Part shown: piece after piece, positions 41,450-54,339 of the stretch
How positions within the stretch are numbered: position 1 is the stretch's first letter
Layout of the letters: every line of letters begins with the position of its first letter
Origin: Anthonomus grandis grandis
Taxonomy: Eukaryota; Arthropoda; Insecta; Coleoptera; Curculionidae
Length of the DNA stretch: 64,000 nt
Reading direction: 5' to 3'
Assembly: GCF_022605725.1 (NCBI RefSeq)
Contig: NC_065564.1
Span: forward strand, 1,900,698 to 1,964,697
Position numbers and translations under genes: made by a program
Notes under the pieces: generated by a model
Database searches by the model: none
Told to the model about the DNA's origin: nothing
What the model saw: only the letters and a program-made list of their open reading frames with translations

Positions 41450-43990
41450 AGACATAAACCATTAAAATTGGTACCATAGAACTGCTTTTGGCGACAGACT
41501 TGTAAAAATCCCATACCCCCAAGTCATATTTTTGTAAGTTGTTCAATATCTTCTCTTCCTATGGACAGATTTTCTTGATTTTGGTCTTAAAAGCTTTGTA
41601 TTAACGCCCTGCAACTTTTAAGACATAAACCATTAAAATTGGTACCATAGAACTGCTTTTGGCGACAGACATGTAAAAATCCCATACCCCCAAGTCATAT
41701 TTTTGTAAGTTGTTCAATATCTTCTCTTCCTATGGACAGATTTTCTTGATTTTGGTCTTAAAAGCTTTGTATTAACGCTCTGCAACTTTTAAGACATAAA
41801 CCATTAAAATTGGTACCATAGAACTGCTTTTGGCGACAGACATGTAAAAATCCCATACCCCCAAGTCATATTTTTGTAAGTTGTTCAATATCTTCTCTTC
41901 CTATGGACAGATTTTCTTGATTTTGGTCTTAAAAGCTTTGTATTAACGCCCTGCAACTTTTTAGACATAAACCATTAAAATTGGTACCATAGAACTGCTT
42001 TTGGCGACAGACATGTAAAAATCCCATACCCCCAAGTCATATTTTTGTAAGTTGTTCAATATCTTCTCTTCCTATGGACAGATTTTCTTGATTTTGGTCT
42101 TAAAAGCTTTGTATTAACGCTCTGCAACTTCTAAGACATAAACCATTAAAATTGGTACCATAGAACTGCTTTTGGCGACAGACATGTAAAAATCCCATAC
42201 CCCCAAGTCATATTTTTGTAAGTTGTTCAATATCTTCTCTTCCTATCGACAGATTTTCTTGATTTTGGTCTTAAAAGCTTTGTATTAACGCCCTGCAACT
42301 TTTAAGACATAAACCATTAAAATTGGTACGGTAGAACTGCTTTTGGCTACAGACTTGTAAAAATCCCATACCCCAAGTCATATTTTTGTAAGTTGTTCAA
42401 TACCTGCTCTTCCTATGGACAGATTGTCTTGATTTTGGTCTTAAAAGCTTTGAATTAATGCTCTGCAACTTTTAAGAGATAAACCATTAAAATTGGTACG
42501 GTAAAACTGCTTTTGGCTACAGACTTGTAAAAATCCCATACCCCCAAGTCATATTTTTGTAAGTTGTTCAATATCTTCTCTTCCTATCGACAGATTTTCT
42601 TGATTTTGGTCTTAAAAGCTTTGTATTCACGCTCTGCAACTTTTAAGACATAAACCATTAAAATTGGTACCATAGAACTGCTTTTGGCGACAGACATGTA
42701 AAAATCCCATACCCCCAAGTCATATTTTTGTAAGTTGTTCAATATCTTCTCTTCCTATCGACAGATTTTCTTGATTTTGGTCTTAAAAGCTTTGTATTAA
42801 CGCCCTGCAACTTTTAAGACATAAACCATTAAAATTGGTACGGTAGAACTGCTTTTGGCTACAGACTTGTAAAAATCCCATACCCCAAGTCATATTTTTG
42901 TAAGTTGTTTAATATCTTCTCTTCCTATCGACAGATTTTCTTGATTTTGGTCTTAAAAGCTTTGTATTCACGCTCTGCAACTTTTAAGACATAAACCATT
43001 AAAATTGGTACCATAGAACTACTTTTGGCGACAGACATGTAAAAATCCCATACCCCCAAGTCATATTTTTGTAAGTTGTTCAATATCTTCTCTTCCTATG
43101 GACAGATTTTCTTGATTTTGGTCTTAAAAGCTTTGTATTAACGCCCGGCAACTTTTAAGACATAAACCATTAAAATTGGTACGGTAGAACTGCTTTTGGC
43201 TACAGACTTGTAAAAATCCCATACCCCAAGTCATATTTTTGTAAGTTGTTCAATATCTTCTCTTCCTATCGACAGATTTTCTTGATTTTGGTCTTAAAAG
43301 CTTTGTATTAACGCCCTGCAACTTTTAAGACATAAACCATTAAAATTGGTACCATAGAACTGCTTTTGGCTACAGTCTTGTAAAAATCCCATACCCCCAA
43401 GACATATTTTTGTAAGTTGTTCAATATCTTCTCTTCCTATCGACAGATTTTCTTGATTTTGGTCTTAAAAGCTTTGTATTAATGCCCTGCAACTTTTAAG
43501 ACATAAACCATTAAAATTGGTACCATAGAACTACTTTTGGCGACAGACATGTAAAAATCCCATACCCCCAAGTCATATTTTTGTAAGTTGTTCAATATCT
43601 TCTCTTCCTATGGACAGATTTTCTTGATTTTGGTCTTAAAAGCTTTGTATTAACGCCCGGCAACTTTTAAGACATAAACCATTAAAATTGGTACGGTAGA
43701 ACTGCTTTTGGCTACAGACTTGTAAAAATCCCATACCCCAAGTCATATTTTTGTAAGTTGTTCAATATCTTCTCTTCCTATCGACAGATTTTCTTGATTT
43801 TGGTCTTAAAAGCTTTGTATTAACGCCCTGCAACTTTTAAGACATAAACCATTAAAATTGGTACCATAGAACTGCTTTTGGCTACAGTCTTGTAAAAATC
43901 CCATACCCCCAAGACATATTTTTGTAAGTTGTTCAATATCTTCTCTTCCTATCGACAGATTTTCTTGATTTTGGTCTTAAAAGCTTTGTA
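41450..43990 (+). repeat. Satellite block repeated 12,801 bp upstream (second copy)
   Basis: Partner of 28650-31190. It carries the same CAGATTGTCTTG and GAACTACTTTTGG variants in the same order, with small private changes such as TTCAATACCTGCTC near 42400. This points to duplication followed by mutation and not to one read being used twice. Confidence 0.75.
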
Positions 43991-46328
43991 TTAACGCTCT
44001 GCAACTTCTAAGACATAAACCATTAAAATTGGTACCATAGAACTGCTTTTGGCGACAGACATGTAAAAATCCCATACCCCCAAGTCATATTTTTGTAAGT
44101 TGTTCAATATCTTCTCTTCCTATCGACAGATTTTCTTGATTTTGGTCTTAAAAGCTTTGTATTAACGCCCTGCAACTTTTAAGACATAAACCATTAAAAT
44201 TGGTACGGTAGAACTGCTTTTGGCTACAGACTTGTAAAAATCCCATACCCCAAGTCATATTTTTGTAAGTTGTTCAATATCTGCTCTTCCTATGGACAGA
44301 TTTTCTTGATTTTGGTCTTAAAAGCTTTGAATTAATGCTCTGCAACTTTTAAGACATAAACCATTAAAATTGGTACGGTAGAACTGCTTTTGGCTACAGA
44401 CTTGTAAAAATCCCATACCCCAAGTCATATTTTTGTAAGTTGTTTAATATCTTCTCTTCCTATCGACAGATTTTCTTGATTTTGGTCTTAAAAGCTTTGT
44501 ATTCACGCTCTGCAACTTTTAAGACATAAACCATTAAAATTGGTACCTTAGAACTGCTTTTGGCGACAGACATGTAAAAATCCCATACCCCCAAGTCATA
44601 TTTTTGTAAGTTGTTCAATATCTTCTCTTCCTATGGACAGATTTTCTTGATTTTGGTCTTAAAAGCTTTGTATTAACGCCCGGCAACTTTTAAGACATAA
44701 ACCATTAAAATTGGTACGGTAGAACTGCTTTTGGCTACAGACTTGTAAAAATCCCATACCCCAAGTCATATTTTTGTAAGTTGTTCAATATCTTCTCTTC
44801 CTATCGACAGATTTTCTTGATTTTGGTCTTAAAAGCTTTGTAATAACGCCCTGCAACTTTTAAGACACAAATCATTAAAATTGGTACCATAAAACTGCTT
44901 TTGGCGACAGACTTGTAAAAATCCCATACCCCCAAGTCATATTTTTGTAAGTTGTTCAATATCTTCTCTTCCTATGGACAGATTTTCTTGATTTTGGTCT
45001 TAAAAGCTTTGTATTAACGCTCTGCAACTTCTAAGACATAAACCATTAAAATTGGTACCATAGAACTGCTTTTGGCGACAGACATGTAAAAAATCCCATA
45101 CCCCCAAGTCATATTTTTGTAAGTTGTTCAATATCTTCTCTTCCTATCGACAGATTTTCTTGATTTTGGTCTTAAAAGCTTTGTATTAACGCCCTGCAAC
45201 TTTTAAGACATAAACCATTAAAATTGGTACGGTAGAACTGCTTTTGGCTACAGACTTGTAAAAATCCCATACCCCCAAGTCATATTTTTGTAAGTTGTTC
45301 AATATCTTCTCTTCCTATCGACAGATTTTCTTGATTTTGGTCTTAAAAGCTTTGTATTAACGCCCTGCAACTTTTAAGACATAAACCATTAAAATTGGTA
45401 CGGTAGAACTGCTTTTGGCTACAGACTTGTAAAAATCCCATACCCCAAGTCATATTTTTGTAAGTTGTTTAATATCTTCTCTTCCTATCGACAGATTTTC
45501 TTGATTTTGGTCTTAAAAGCTTTGTATTAACGCCCTGCAACTTTTAAGACATAAACCATTAAAATTGGTACGGTAGAACTGCTTTTGGCTACAGACTTGT
45601 AAAAATCCCATACCCCAAGTCATATTTTTGTAAGTTGTTTAATATCTTCTCTTCCTATCGACAGATTTTCTTGATTTTGGTCTTAAAAGCTTTGTATTCA
45701 CGCTCTGCAACTTTTAAGACATAAACCATTAAAATTGGTACCATAGAACTACTTTTGGCGACAGACATGTAAAAATCCCATACCCCCAAGTCATATTTTT
45801 GTAAGTTGTTCAATATCTTCTCTTCCTATGGACAGATTTTCTTGATTTTGGTCTTAAAAGCTTTGTATTAACGCCCGGCAACTTTTAAGACATAAACCAT
45901 TAAAATTGGTACGGTAGAACTGCTTTTGGCTACAGACTTGTAAAAATCCCATACCCCAAGTCATATTTTTGTAAGTTGTTCAATATCTTCTCTTCCTATC
46001 GACAGATTTTCTTGATTTTGGTCTTAAAAGCTTTGTAATAACGCCCTGCAACTTTTAAGACACAAACCATTAAAATTGGTACCATAAAACTGCTTTTGGC
46101 GACAGACTTGTAAAAATCCCATACCCCCAAGTCATATTTTTGTAAGTTGTTCAATATCTTCTCTTCCTATGGACAGATTTTCTTGATTTTGGTCTTAAAA
46201 GCTTTGTATTAACGCTCTGCAACTTCTAAGACATAAACCATTAAAATTGGTACCATAGAACTGCTTTTGGCGACAGACATGTAAAAATCCCATACCCCCA
46301 AGTCATATTTTTGTAAGTTGTTCAATAT

Positions 46329-46345
46329 ACTCTCACGAGATGTGT
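46329..46345 (-). other. Untrimmed sequencing barcode (reverse complement) inside the satellite
   Basis: Same 17-mer, between TTCAATAT and AGATTTTCTTG. The displaced satellite (CTTCTCTTCCTATCGAC) is exactly 17 bp, so register is kept. It is the last copy seen; the remaining 17.6 kb of the window shows none. Confidence 0.9.
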
Positions 46346-49300
46346 AGATTTTCTTGATTTTGGTCTTAAAAGCTTTGTATTAACGCCCTGCAACTTTTAA
46401 GACATAAACCATTAAAATTGGTACGGTAGAACTGCTTTTGGCTACAGACTTGTAAAAATCCCATACCCCAAGTCATATTTTTGTAAGTTGTTCAATATCT
46501 GCTCTTCCTATGGACAGATTTTCTTGATTTTGGTCTTAAAAGCTTTGAATTAATGCTCTGCAACTTTTAAAAGATAAACCATTAAAATTGGTACGGTAGA
46601 ACTGCTTTTGGCTACAGACTTGTAAAAATCCCATACCCCCAAGTCATATTTTTGTAAGTTGTTCAATATCTTCTCTTCCTATCGACAGATTTTCTTGATT
46701 TTGGTCTTAAAAGCTTTGTATTAACGCCCTGCAACTTTTAAGACATAAACCATTAAAATTGGTACGGTAGAACTGCTTTTGGCTACAGACTTGTAAAAAT
46801 CCCATACCCCAAGTCATATTTTTGTAAGTTGTTTAATATCTTCTCTTCCTATCGACAGATTTTCTTGATTTTGGTCTTAAAAGCTTTGTATTAACGTTCT
46901 GCAACTTTTAAGACATAAACCATTAAAATTGGTACCATAGAACTGCTTTTGGCGACAGACATGTAAAAATCCCATACCCCCAAGTCATATTTTTGTAAGT
47001 TGTTCAATATCTTCTCTTCCTATCGACAGATTTTCTTGATTTTGGTCTTAAAAGCTTTGTATTAACGCCCTGCAACTTTTAAGACATAAACCATTAAAAT
47101 TGGTACGGTAGAACTGCTTTTGGCTACAGACTTGTAAAAATCCCATACCCCAAGTCATATTTTTGTAAGTTGTTTAATATCTTCTCTTCCTATCGACAGA
47201 TTTTCTTGATTTTGGTCTTAAAAGCTTTGTATTCACGCTCTGCAACTTTTAAGACATAAACCATTAAAATTGGTACCATAGAACTACTTTTGGCGACAGA
47301 CATGTAAAAATCCCATACCCCCAAGTCATATTTTTGTAAGTTGTTCAATATCTTCTCTTCCTATGGACAGATTTTCTTGATTTTGGTCTTAAAAGCTTTG
47401 TATTAACGCCCGGCAACTTTTAAGACATAAACCATTAAAATTGGTACGGTAGAACTGCTTTTGGCTACAGACTTGTAAAAATCCCATACCCCAAGTCATA
47501 TTTTTGTAAGTTGTTCAATATCTTCTCTTCCTATCGACAGATTTTCTTGATTTTGGTCTTAAAAGCTTTGTATTAACGCCCTGCAACTTTTAAGACATAA
47601 ACCATTAAAATTGGTACCATAGAACTGCTTTTGGCTACAGTCTTGTAAAAATCCCATACCCCCAAGACATATTTTTGTAAGTTGTTCAATATCTTCTCTT
47701 CCTATCGACAGATTTTCTTGATTTTGGTCTTAAAAGCTTTGTATTAATGCCCTGCAACTTTTAAGACATAAACCATTAAAATTGGTACCATAGAACTACT
47801 TTTGGCGACAGACATGTAAAAATCCCATACCCCCAAGTCATATTTTTGTAAGTTGTTCAATATCTTCTCTTCCTATGGACAGATTTTCTTGATTTTGGTC
47901 TTAAAAGCTTTGTATTAACGCCCGGCAACTTTTAAGACATAAACCATTAAAATTGGTACGGTAGAACTGCTTTTGGCTACAGACTTGTAAAAATCCCATA
48001 CCCCAAGTCATATTTTTGTAAGTTGTTCAATATCTTCTCTTCCTATCGACAGATTTTCTTGATTTTGGTCTTAAAAGCTTTGTATTAACGCCCTGCAACT
48101 TTTAAGACATAAACCATTAAAATTGGTACCATAGAACTGCTTTTGGCTACAGTCTTGTAAAAATCCCATACCCCCAAGACATATTTTTGTAAGTTGTTCA
48201 ATATCTTCTCTTCCTATCGACAGATTTTCTTGATTTTGGTCTTAAAAGCTTTGTATTAACGCCCTGCAACTTTTAAGACATAAACCATTAAAATTGGTAC
48301 CATAGAACTGCTTTTGGCGACAGACATGTAAAAATCCCATACCCCCAAGTCATATTTTTGTAAGTTGTTCAATATCTTCTCTTCCTATCGACAGATTTTC
48401 TTGATTTTGGTCTTAAAAGCTTTGTATTAACGCCCTGCAACTTTTAAGACATAAACCATTAAAATTGGTACCATAGAACTGCTTTTGGCGACAGACTTGT
48501 AAAAATCCCATACCCCCAAGTCATATTTTTGTAAGTTGTTCAATATCTTCTCTTCCTATCGACAGATTTTCTTGATTTTGGTCTTAAAAGCTTTGTATTA
48601 ACGCTCTGCAACTTCTAAGACATAAACCATTAAAATTGGTACCATAGAACTGCTTTTGGCGACAGACATGTAAAAATCCCATACCCCCAAGTCATATTTT
48701 TGTAAGTTGTTCAATATCTTCTCTTCCTATCGACAGATTTTCTTGATTTTGGTCTTAAAAGCTTTGTATTAACGCCCTGCAACTTTTAAGACATAAACCA
48801 TTAAAATTGGTACGGTAGAACTGCTTTTGGCTACAGACTTGTAAAAATCCCATACCCCAAGTCATATTTTTGTAAGTTGTTCAATATCTGCTCTTCCTAT
48901 GGACAGATTTTCTTGATTTTGGTCTTAAAAGCTTTGAATTAATGCTCTGCAACTTTTAAGACATAAACCATTAAAATTGGTACGGTAGAACTGCTTTTGG
49001 CTACAGACTTGTAAAAATCCCATACCCCAAGTCATATTTTTGTAAGTTGTTTAATATCTTCTCTTCCTATCGACAGATTTTCTTGATTTTGGTCTTAAAA
49101 GCTTTGTATTCACGCTCTGCAACTTTTAAGACATAAACCATTAAAATTGGTACCATAGAACTGCTTTTGGCGACAGACATGTAAAAATCCCATACCCCCA
49201 AGTCATATTTTTGTAAGTTGTTCAATATCTTCTCTTCCTATCGACAGATTTTCTTGATTTTGGTCTTAAAAGCTTTGTATTAACGCCCTGCAACTTTTAA

Positions 49301-50835
49301 GACATAAACCATTAAAATTGGTACCATAGAACTGCTTTTGGCGACAGACATGTAAAAATCCCATACCCCCAAGTCATATTTTTGTAAGTTGTTCAATATC
49401 TTCTCTTCCTATCGACAGATTTTCTTGATTTTGGTCTTAAAAGCTTTGTATTAACGCCCTGCAACTTTTAAGACATAAACCATTAAAATCGGTACGGTAG
49501 AACTGCTTTTGGCGACAGACATGTAAAAATCCCACACCCCAAGTCATATTTTTGTAAGTTGTTCAATATCTTCTCTTCCTATCCACAGATTTTCTTGATT
49601 TTGGTCTTAAAAGCTTTGTATTAACGCCCTGCAACTTTTAAGACATAAACCATTAAAATTGGTAGCATAGAACTGCTTTTGGCGACAGACATGTAAAAAT
49701 CCCATACCCCCAAGTCATATTTTTGTAAGTTGTTCAATAACTTCTCTTCCTATCGACAGATTTTCTTGATTTTGGTCTTAAAAGCTTTGTATTAACGCCC
49801 TGCAACTTTTAAGACATAAACCATTAAAATTGGTACGGTAGAACTGCTTTTGGCTACAGACTTGTAAAAATCCCATACCCCAAGTCATATTTTTGTAAGT
49901 TGTTCAATATCTGCTCTTCCTATGGACAGATTTTCTTGATTTTGGTCTTAAGAGCTTTGTATTAACGCTCTGCAACTTTTAAGACATAAACCATTAAAAT
50001 TGGTACCATAGAACTGCTTTTGGCGACAGACATGTAAAAATCCCATACCCCCAAGTCATATTTTTGTAAGTTGTTCAATATCTTCTCTTCCTATGGACAG
50101 ATTTTCTTGATTTTGGTCTTAAAAGCTTTGTATTAACGCCCGGCAACTTTTAAGACATAAACCATTAAAATTGGTACGGTAGAACTGCTTTTGGCTACAG
50201 ACTTGTAAAAATCCCATACCCCAAGTCATATTTTTGTAAGTTGTTCAATATCTTCTCTTCCTATCGACAGATTTTCTTGATTTTGGTCTTAAAAGCTTTG
50301 TAATAACGCCCTGCAACTTTTAAGACACAAACCATTAAAATTGGTACCATAAAACTGCTTTTGGCGACAGACTTGTAAAAATCCCATACCCCCAAGTCAT
50401 ATTTTTGTAAGTTGTTCAATATCTTCTCTTCCTATGGACAGATTTTCTTGATTTTGGTCTTAAAAGCTTTGTATTAACGCTCTGCAACTTCTAAGACATA
50501 AACCATTAAAATTGGTACCATAGAACTGCTTTTGGCGACAGACATGTAAAAATCCCATACCCCCAAGTCATATTTTTGTAAGTTGTTCAATATCTTCTCT
50601 TCCTATCGACAGATTTTCTTGATTTTGGTCTTAAAAGCTTTGTATTAACGCCCTGCAACTTTTAAGACATAAACCATTAAAATTGGTACGGTAGAACTGC
50701 TTTTGGCTACAGACTTGTAAAAATCCCATACCCCCAAGTCATATTTTTGTAAGTTGTTCAATATCTGCTCTTCCTATGGACAGATTTTCTTGATTTTGGT
50801 CTTAAAAGCTTTGAATTAATGCTCTGCAACTTTTA

Positions 50836-53800
50836 AAAGATAAACCATTAAAATTGGTACGGTAGAACTGCTTTTGGCTACAGACTTGTAAAAATCCCAT
50901 ACCCCCAAGTCATATTTTTGTAAGTTGTTCAATATCTTCTCTTCCTATCGACAGATTTTCTTGATTTTGGTCTTAAAAGCTTTGTATTAACGCCCTGCAA
51001 CTTTTAAGACATAAACCATTAAAATTGGTACGGTAGAACTGCTTTTGGCTACAGACTTGTAAAAATCCCATACCCCAAGTCATATTTTTGTAAGTTGTTT
51101 AATATCTTCTCTTCCTATCGACAGATTTTCTTGATTTTGGTCTTAAAAGCTTTGTATTAACGTTCTGCAACTTTTAAGACATAAACCATTAAAATTGGTA
51201 CCATAGAACTGCTTTTGGCGACAGACATGTAAAAATCCCATACCCCCAAGTCATATTTTTGTAAGTTGTTCAATATCTTCTCTTCCTATCGACAGATTTT
51301 CTTGATTTTGGTCTTAAAAGCTTTGTATTAACGCCCTGCAACTTTTAAGACATAAACCATTAAAATTGGTACGGTAGAACTGCTTTTGGCTACAGACTTG
51401 TAAAAATCCCATACCCCAAGTCATATTTTTGTAAGTTGTTCAATATCTTCTCTTCCTATGGACAGATTTTCTTGATTTTGGTCTTAAAAGCTTTGTATTA
51501 ACGCTCTGCAACTTTTAAGACATAAACCATTAAAATTGGTACCATAGAACTGCTTTTGGCGACAGACATGTAAAAATCCCATACCCCCAAGTCATATTTT
51601 TGTAAGTTGTTCAATATCTTCTCTTCCTATCGACAGATTTTCTTGATTTTGGTCTTAAAAGCTTTGTATTAACGCCCTGCAACTTTTAAGACATAAACCA
51701 TTAAAATTGGTACGGTAGAACTGCTTTTGGCTACAGACTTGTAAAAATCCCATACCCCAAGTCATATTTTTGTAAGTTGTTCAATATCTGCTCTTCCTAT
51801 GGACAGATTTTCTTGATTTTGGTCTTAAAAGCTTTGTATTAACGCTCTGCAACTTTTAAGACATAAACCATTAAAATTGGTAGCATAGAACTGCTTTTGG
51901 CGACAGACATGTAAAAATCCCATACCCCCAAGTCATATTTTTGTAAGTTGTTCAATATCTTCTCTTCCTATCGACAGATTTTCTTGATTTTGGTCTTAAA
52001 AGCTTTGTATTAACGCTCTGCAACTTTTAAGATATAAACCATTAAAATTGGTACCATAGAACTGCTTTTGGCGACAGACATGTAAAAATCCCATACCCCC
52101 AAGTCATATTTTTGTAAGTTGTTCAATATCTTCTCTTCCTATCGACAGATTTTCTTGATTTTGGTCTTAAAAGCTTTGTATTAACGCCCTGCAACTTTTA
52201 GGACATAAACCATTAAAACTGGTACCATAGAACTGCTTTTGGCGACAGACATGTAAAAATCCAATACCCCCAAGTCATATTTTTGTAAGTTGTTCAATAT
52301 CTTCTCTTCCTATGGACAGATTTTCTTGATTTTGGTCTTAAAAGCTTTGAATTAACGCTCTGCAACTTTTAAGACATAAACCATTAAAATTGGTACGGTA
52401 GAACTGCTTTTGGCGACAGACATGTAAAAATCCCACACCCCAAGTCATATTTTTGTAAGTTGTTCAATATCTTCTCTTCCTATTCACAGATTTTCTTGAT
52501 TTTGGTCTTAAAAGCTTTGTATTAACGCCCTGCAACTTTTAAGACATAAACCATTAAAATTGGTACGGTAGAACTGCTTTTGGCTACAGACTTGTAAAAA
52601 TCCCATACCCCCAAGTCATATTTTTGTAAGTTGTTCAATATCTTCTCTTCCTATCGACAGATTTTCTTGATTTTGGTCTTAAAAGCTTTGTATTAACGCT
52701 CTGCAACTTTTAAGACATAAACCATTAAAATTGGTAGCATAGAACTGCTTTTGGCGACAGACATGTAAAAATCCCACACCCCAAGTCATATTTTTGTAAG
52801 TTGTTCAATATCTTCTCTTCCTATCGACAGATTTTCTTGATTTTGGTCTTAAAAGCTTTGTATTAACGCCCTGCAACTTTTAAGACATAAACCATTAAAA
52901 TTGGTAGCATAGAACTGCTTTTGGCGACAGACATGTAAAAATCCCATACCCCCAAGTCATATTTTTGTAAGTTGTTCAATATCTTCTCTTCCTATGGACA
53001 GATTTTCTTGATTTTGGTCTTAAAAGCTTTGTATTAACGCTCTGCAACTTTTAGGACATAAACCATTAAAATTGGTAGCATAGAACTGCTTTTGGCGACA
53101 GTCTTGTAAAAATCCCATACCCCAAGTCATATTTTTGTAAGTTGTTTAATATCTGCTCTTCCTATGGACAGATTTTCTTGATTTTGGTCTTAAAAGCTTT
53201 GAATTAACGCTCTGCAACTTTTAAGACATAAACCATTAAATTTGGTACGGTCGAACTGCTTTTGGCTACAGACATGTAAAAATCCCATACCCCCAAGTCA
53301 TATTTTTGTAAGTTGTTCAATATCTTCTCTTCCTATGGACAGATTTTCTTGATTTTGGTCTTAAAAGCTTTGAATTAACGCTCTGCAACTTTTAAGACAT
53401 AAACCATTAAAATTGGTACGGTAGAACTGCTTTTGGCTACAGACTTGTAAAAATCCCATACCCCAAGTCATATTTTTGTAAGTTGTTTAATATCTTCTCT
53501 TCCTATCGACAGATTTTCTTGATTTTGGTCTTAGAAGCTTTGTATTAACGCTCTGCAACTTCTAAGACATAAACCATTAAAATTGGCACCATAGAACTGC
53601 TTTTGGCGACAGACATGTAAAAATCCCATACCCCCAAGTCATATTTTTGTAAGCTGTTCAATATCTGCTCTTCCTATGGACAGATTTTCTTGATTTTGGT
53701 CTTAAAAGCTTTGAATTAACGCTCTGCAACTTTTAAGAGATAAACCATTAAAATTGGTACGGTAGAACTACTTTTGGCTACAGACTTGTAAAAATCCCAT

Positions 53801-53996
53801 ACCCCAAGTCATATTTTTGTAAGTTGTTCAATATCTGCTCTTCCTATGGACAGATTTTCTTGATTTTGGTCTTAAAAGCTTTGAATTAACGCTCTGCAAC
53901 TTTTAAGAGATAAACCATTAAAATTGGTACGGTAGAACTGCTTTTGGCTACAGACTTGTAAAAATCCCATACCCCCAAGTCATATTTTTGTAAGTT
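50836..53996 (+). repeat. Satellite block repeated 14,166 bp upstream (second copy)
   Basis: Partner of 36670-39830. It has private substitutions, for example GTCTTAGAAGC near 53530, GTAAGCTGTTC near 53650 and AAAACTGGTACC near 52217. The two copies are therefore distinct loci that diverged slightly after duplication. Confidence 0.78.
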
Positions 53997-54339
53997 GTTC
54001 AATATCTTCTCTTCCTATGGACAGATTTTCTTGATTTTGGTCTTAAAAGCTTTGTATTAACGCTCTGCAACTTCTAAGACATAAACCATTAAAATTGGTA
54101 CCATAGAACTGCTTTTGGCGACAGACATGTAAAAATCCCATACCCCCAAGTCATATTTTTGTAAGTTGTTTAATATCTTCTCTTCCTATCGACAGATTTT
54201 CTTGATTTTGGTCTTAAAAGCTTTGTATTAACGCCCTGCAACTTTTAAGAGATAAACCATTAAAATTGGTACGGTAGAACTGCTTTTGGCTACAGACTTG
54301 TAAAAATCCCATACCCCAAGTCATATTTTTGTAAGTTGT

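Noticed and set aside
17935..46345. The 17-mer as a transposon end, integration scar or novel regulatory motif
   Set aside because: It replaces satellite in register, has no target-site duplication, sits at different monomer phases and matches a library barcode placed at position 1.
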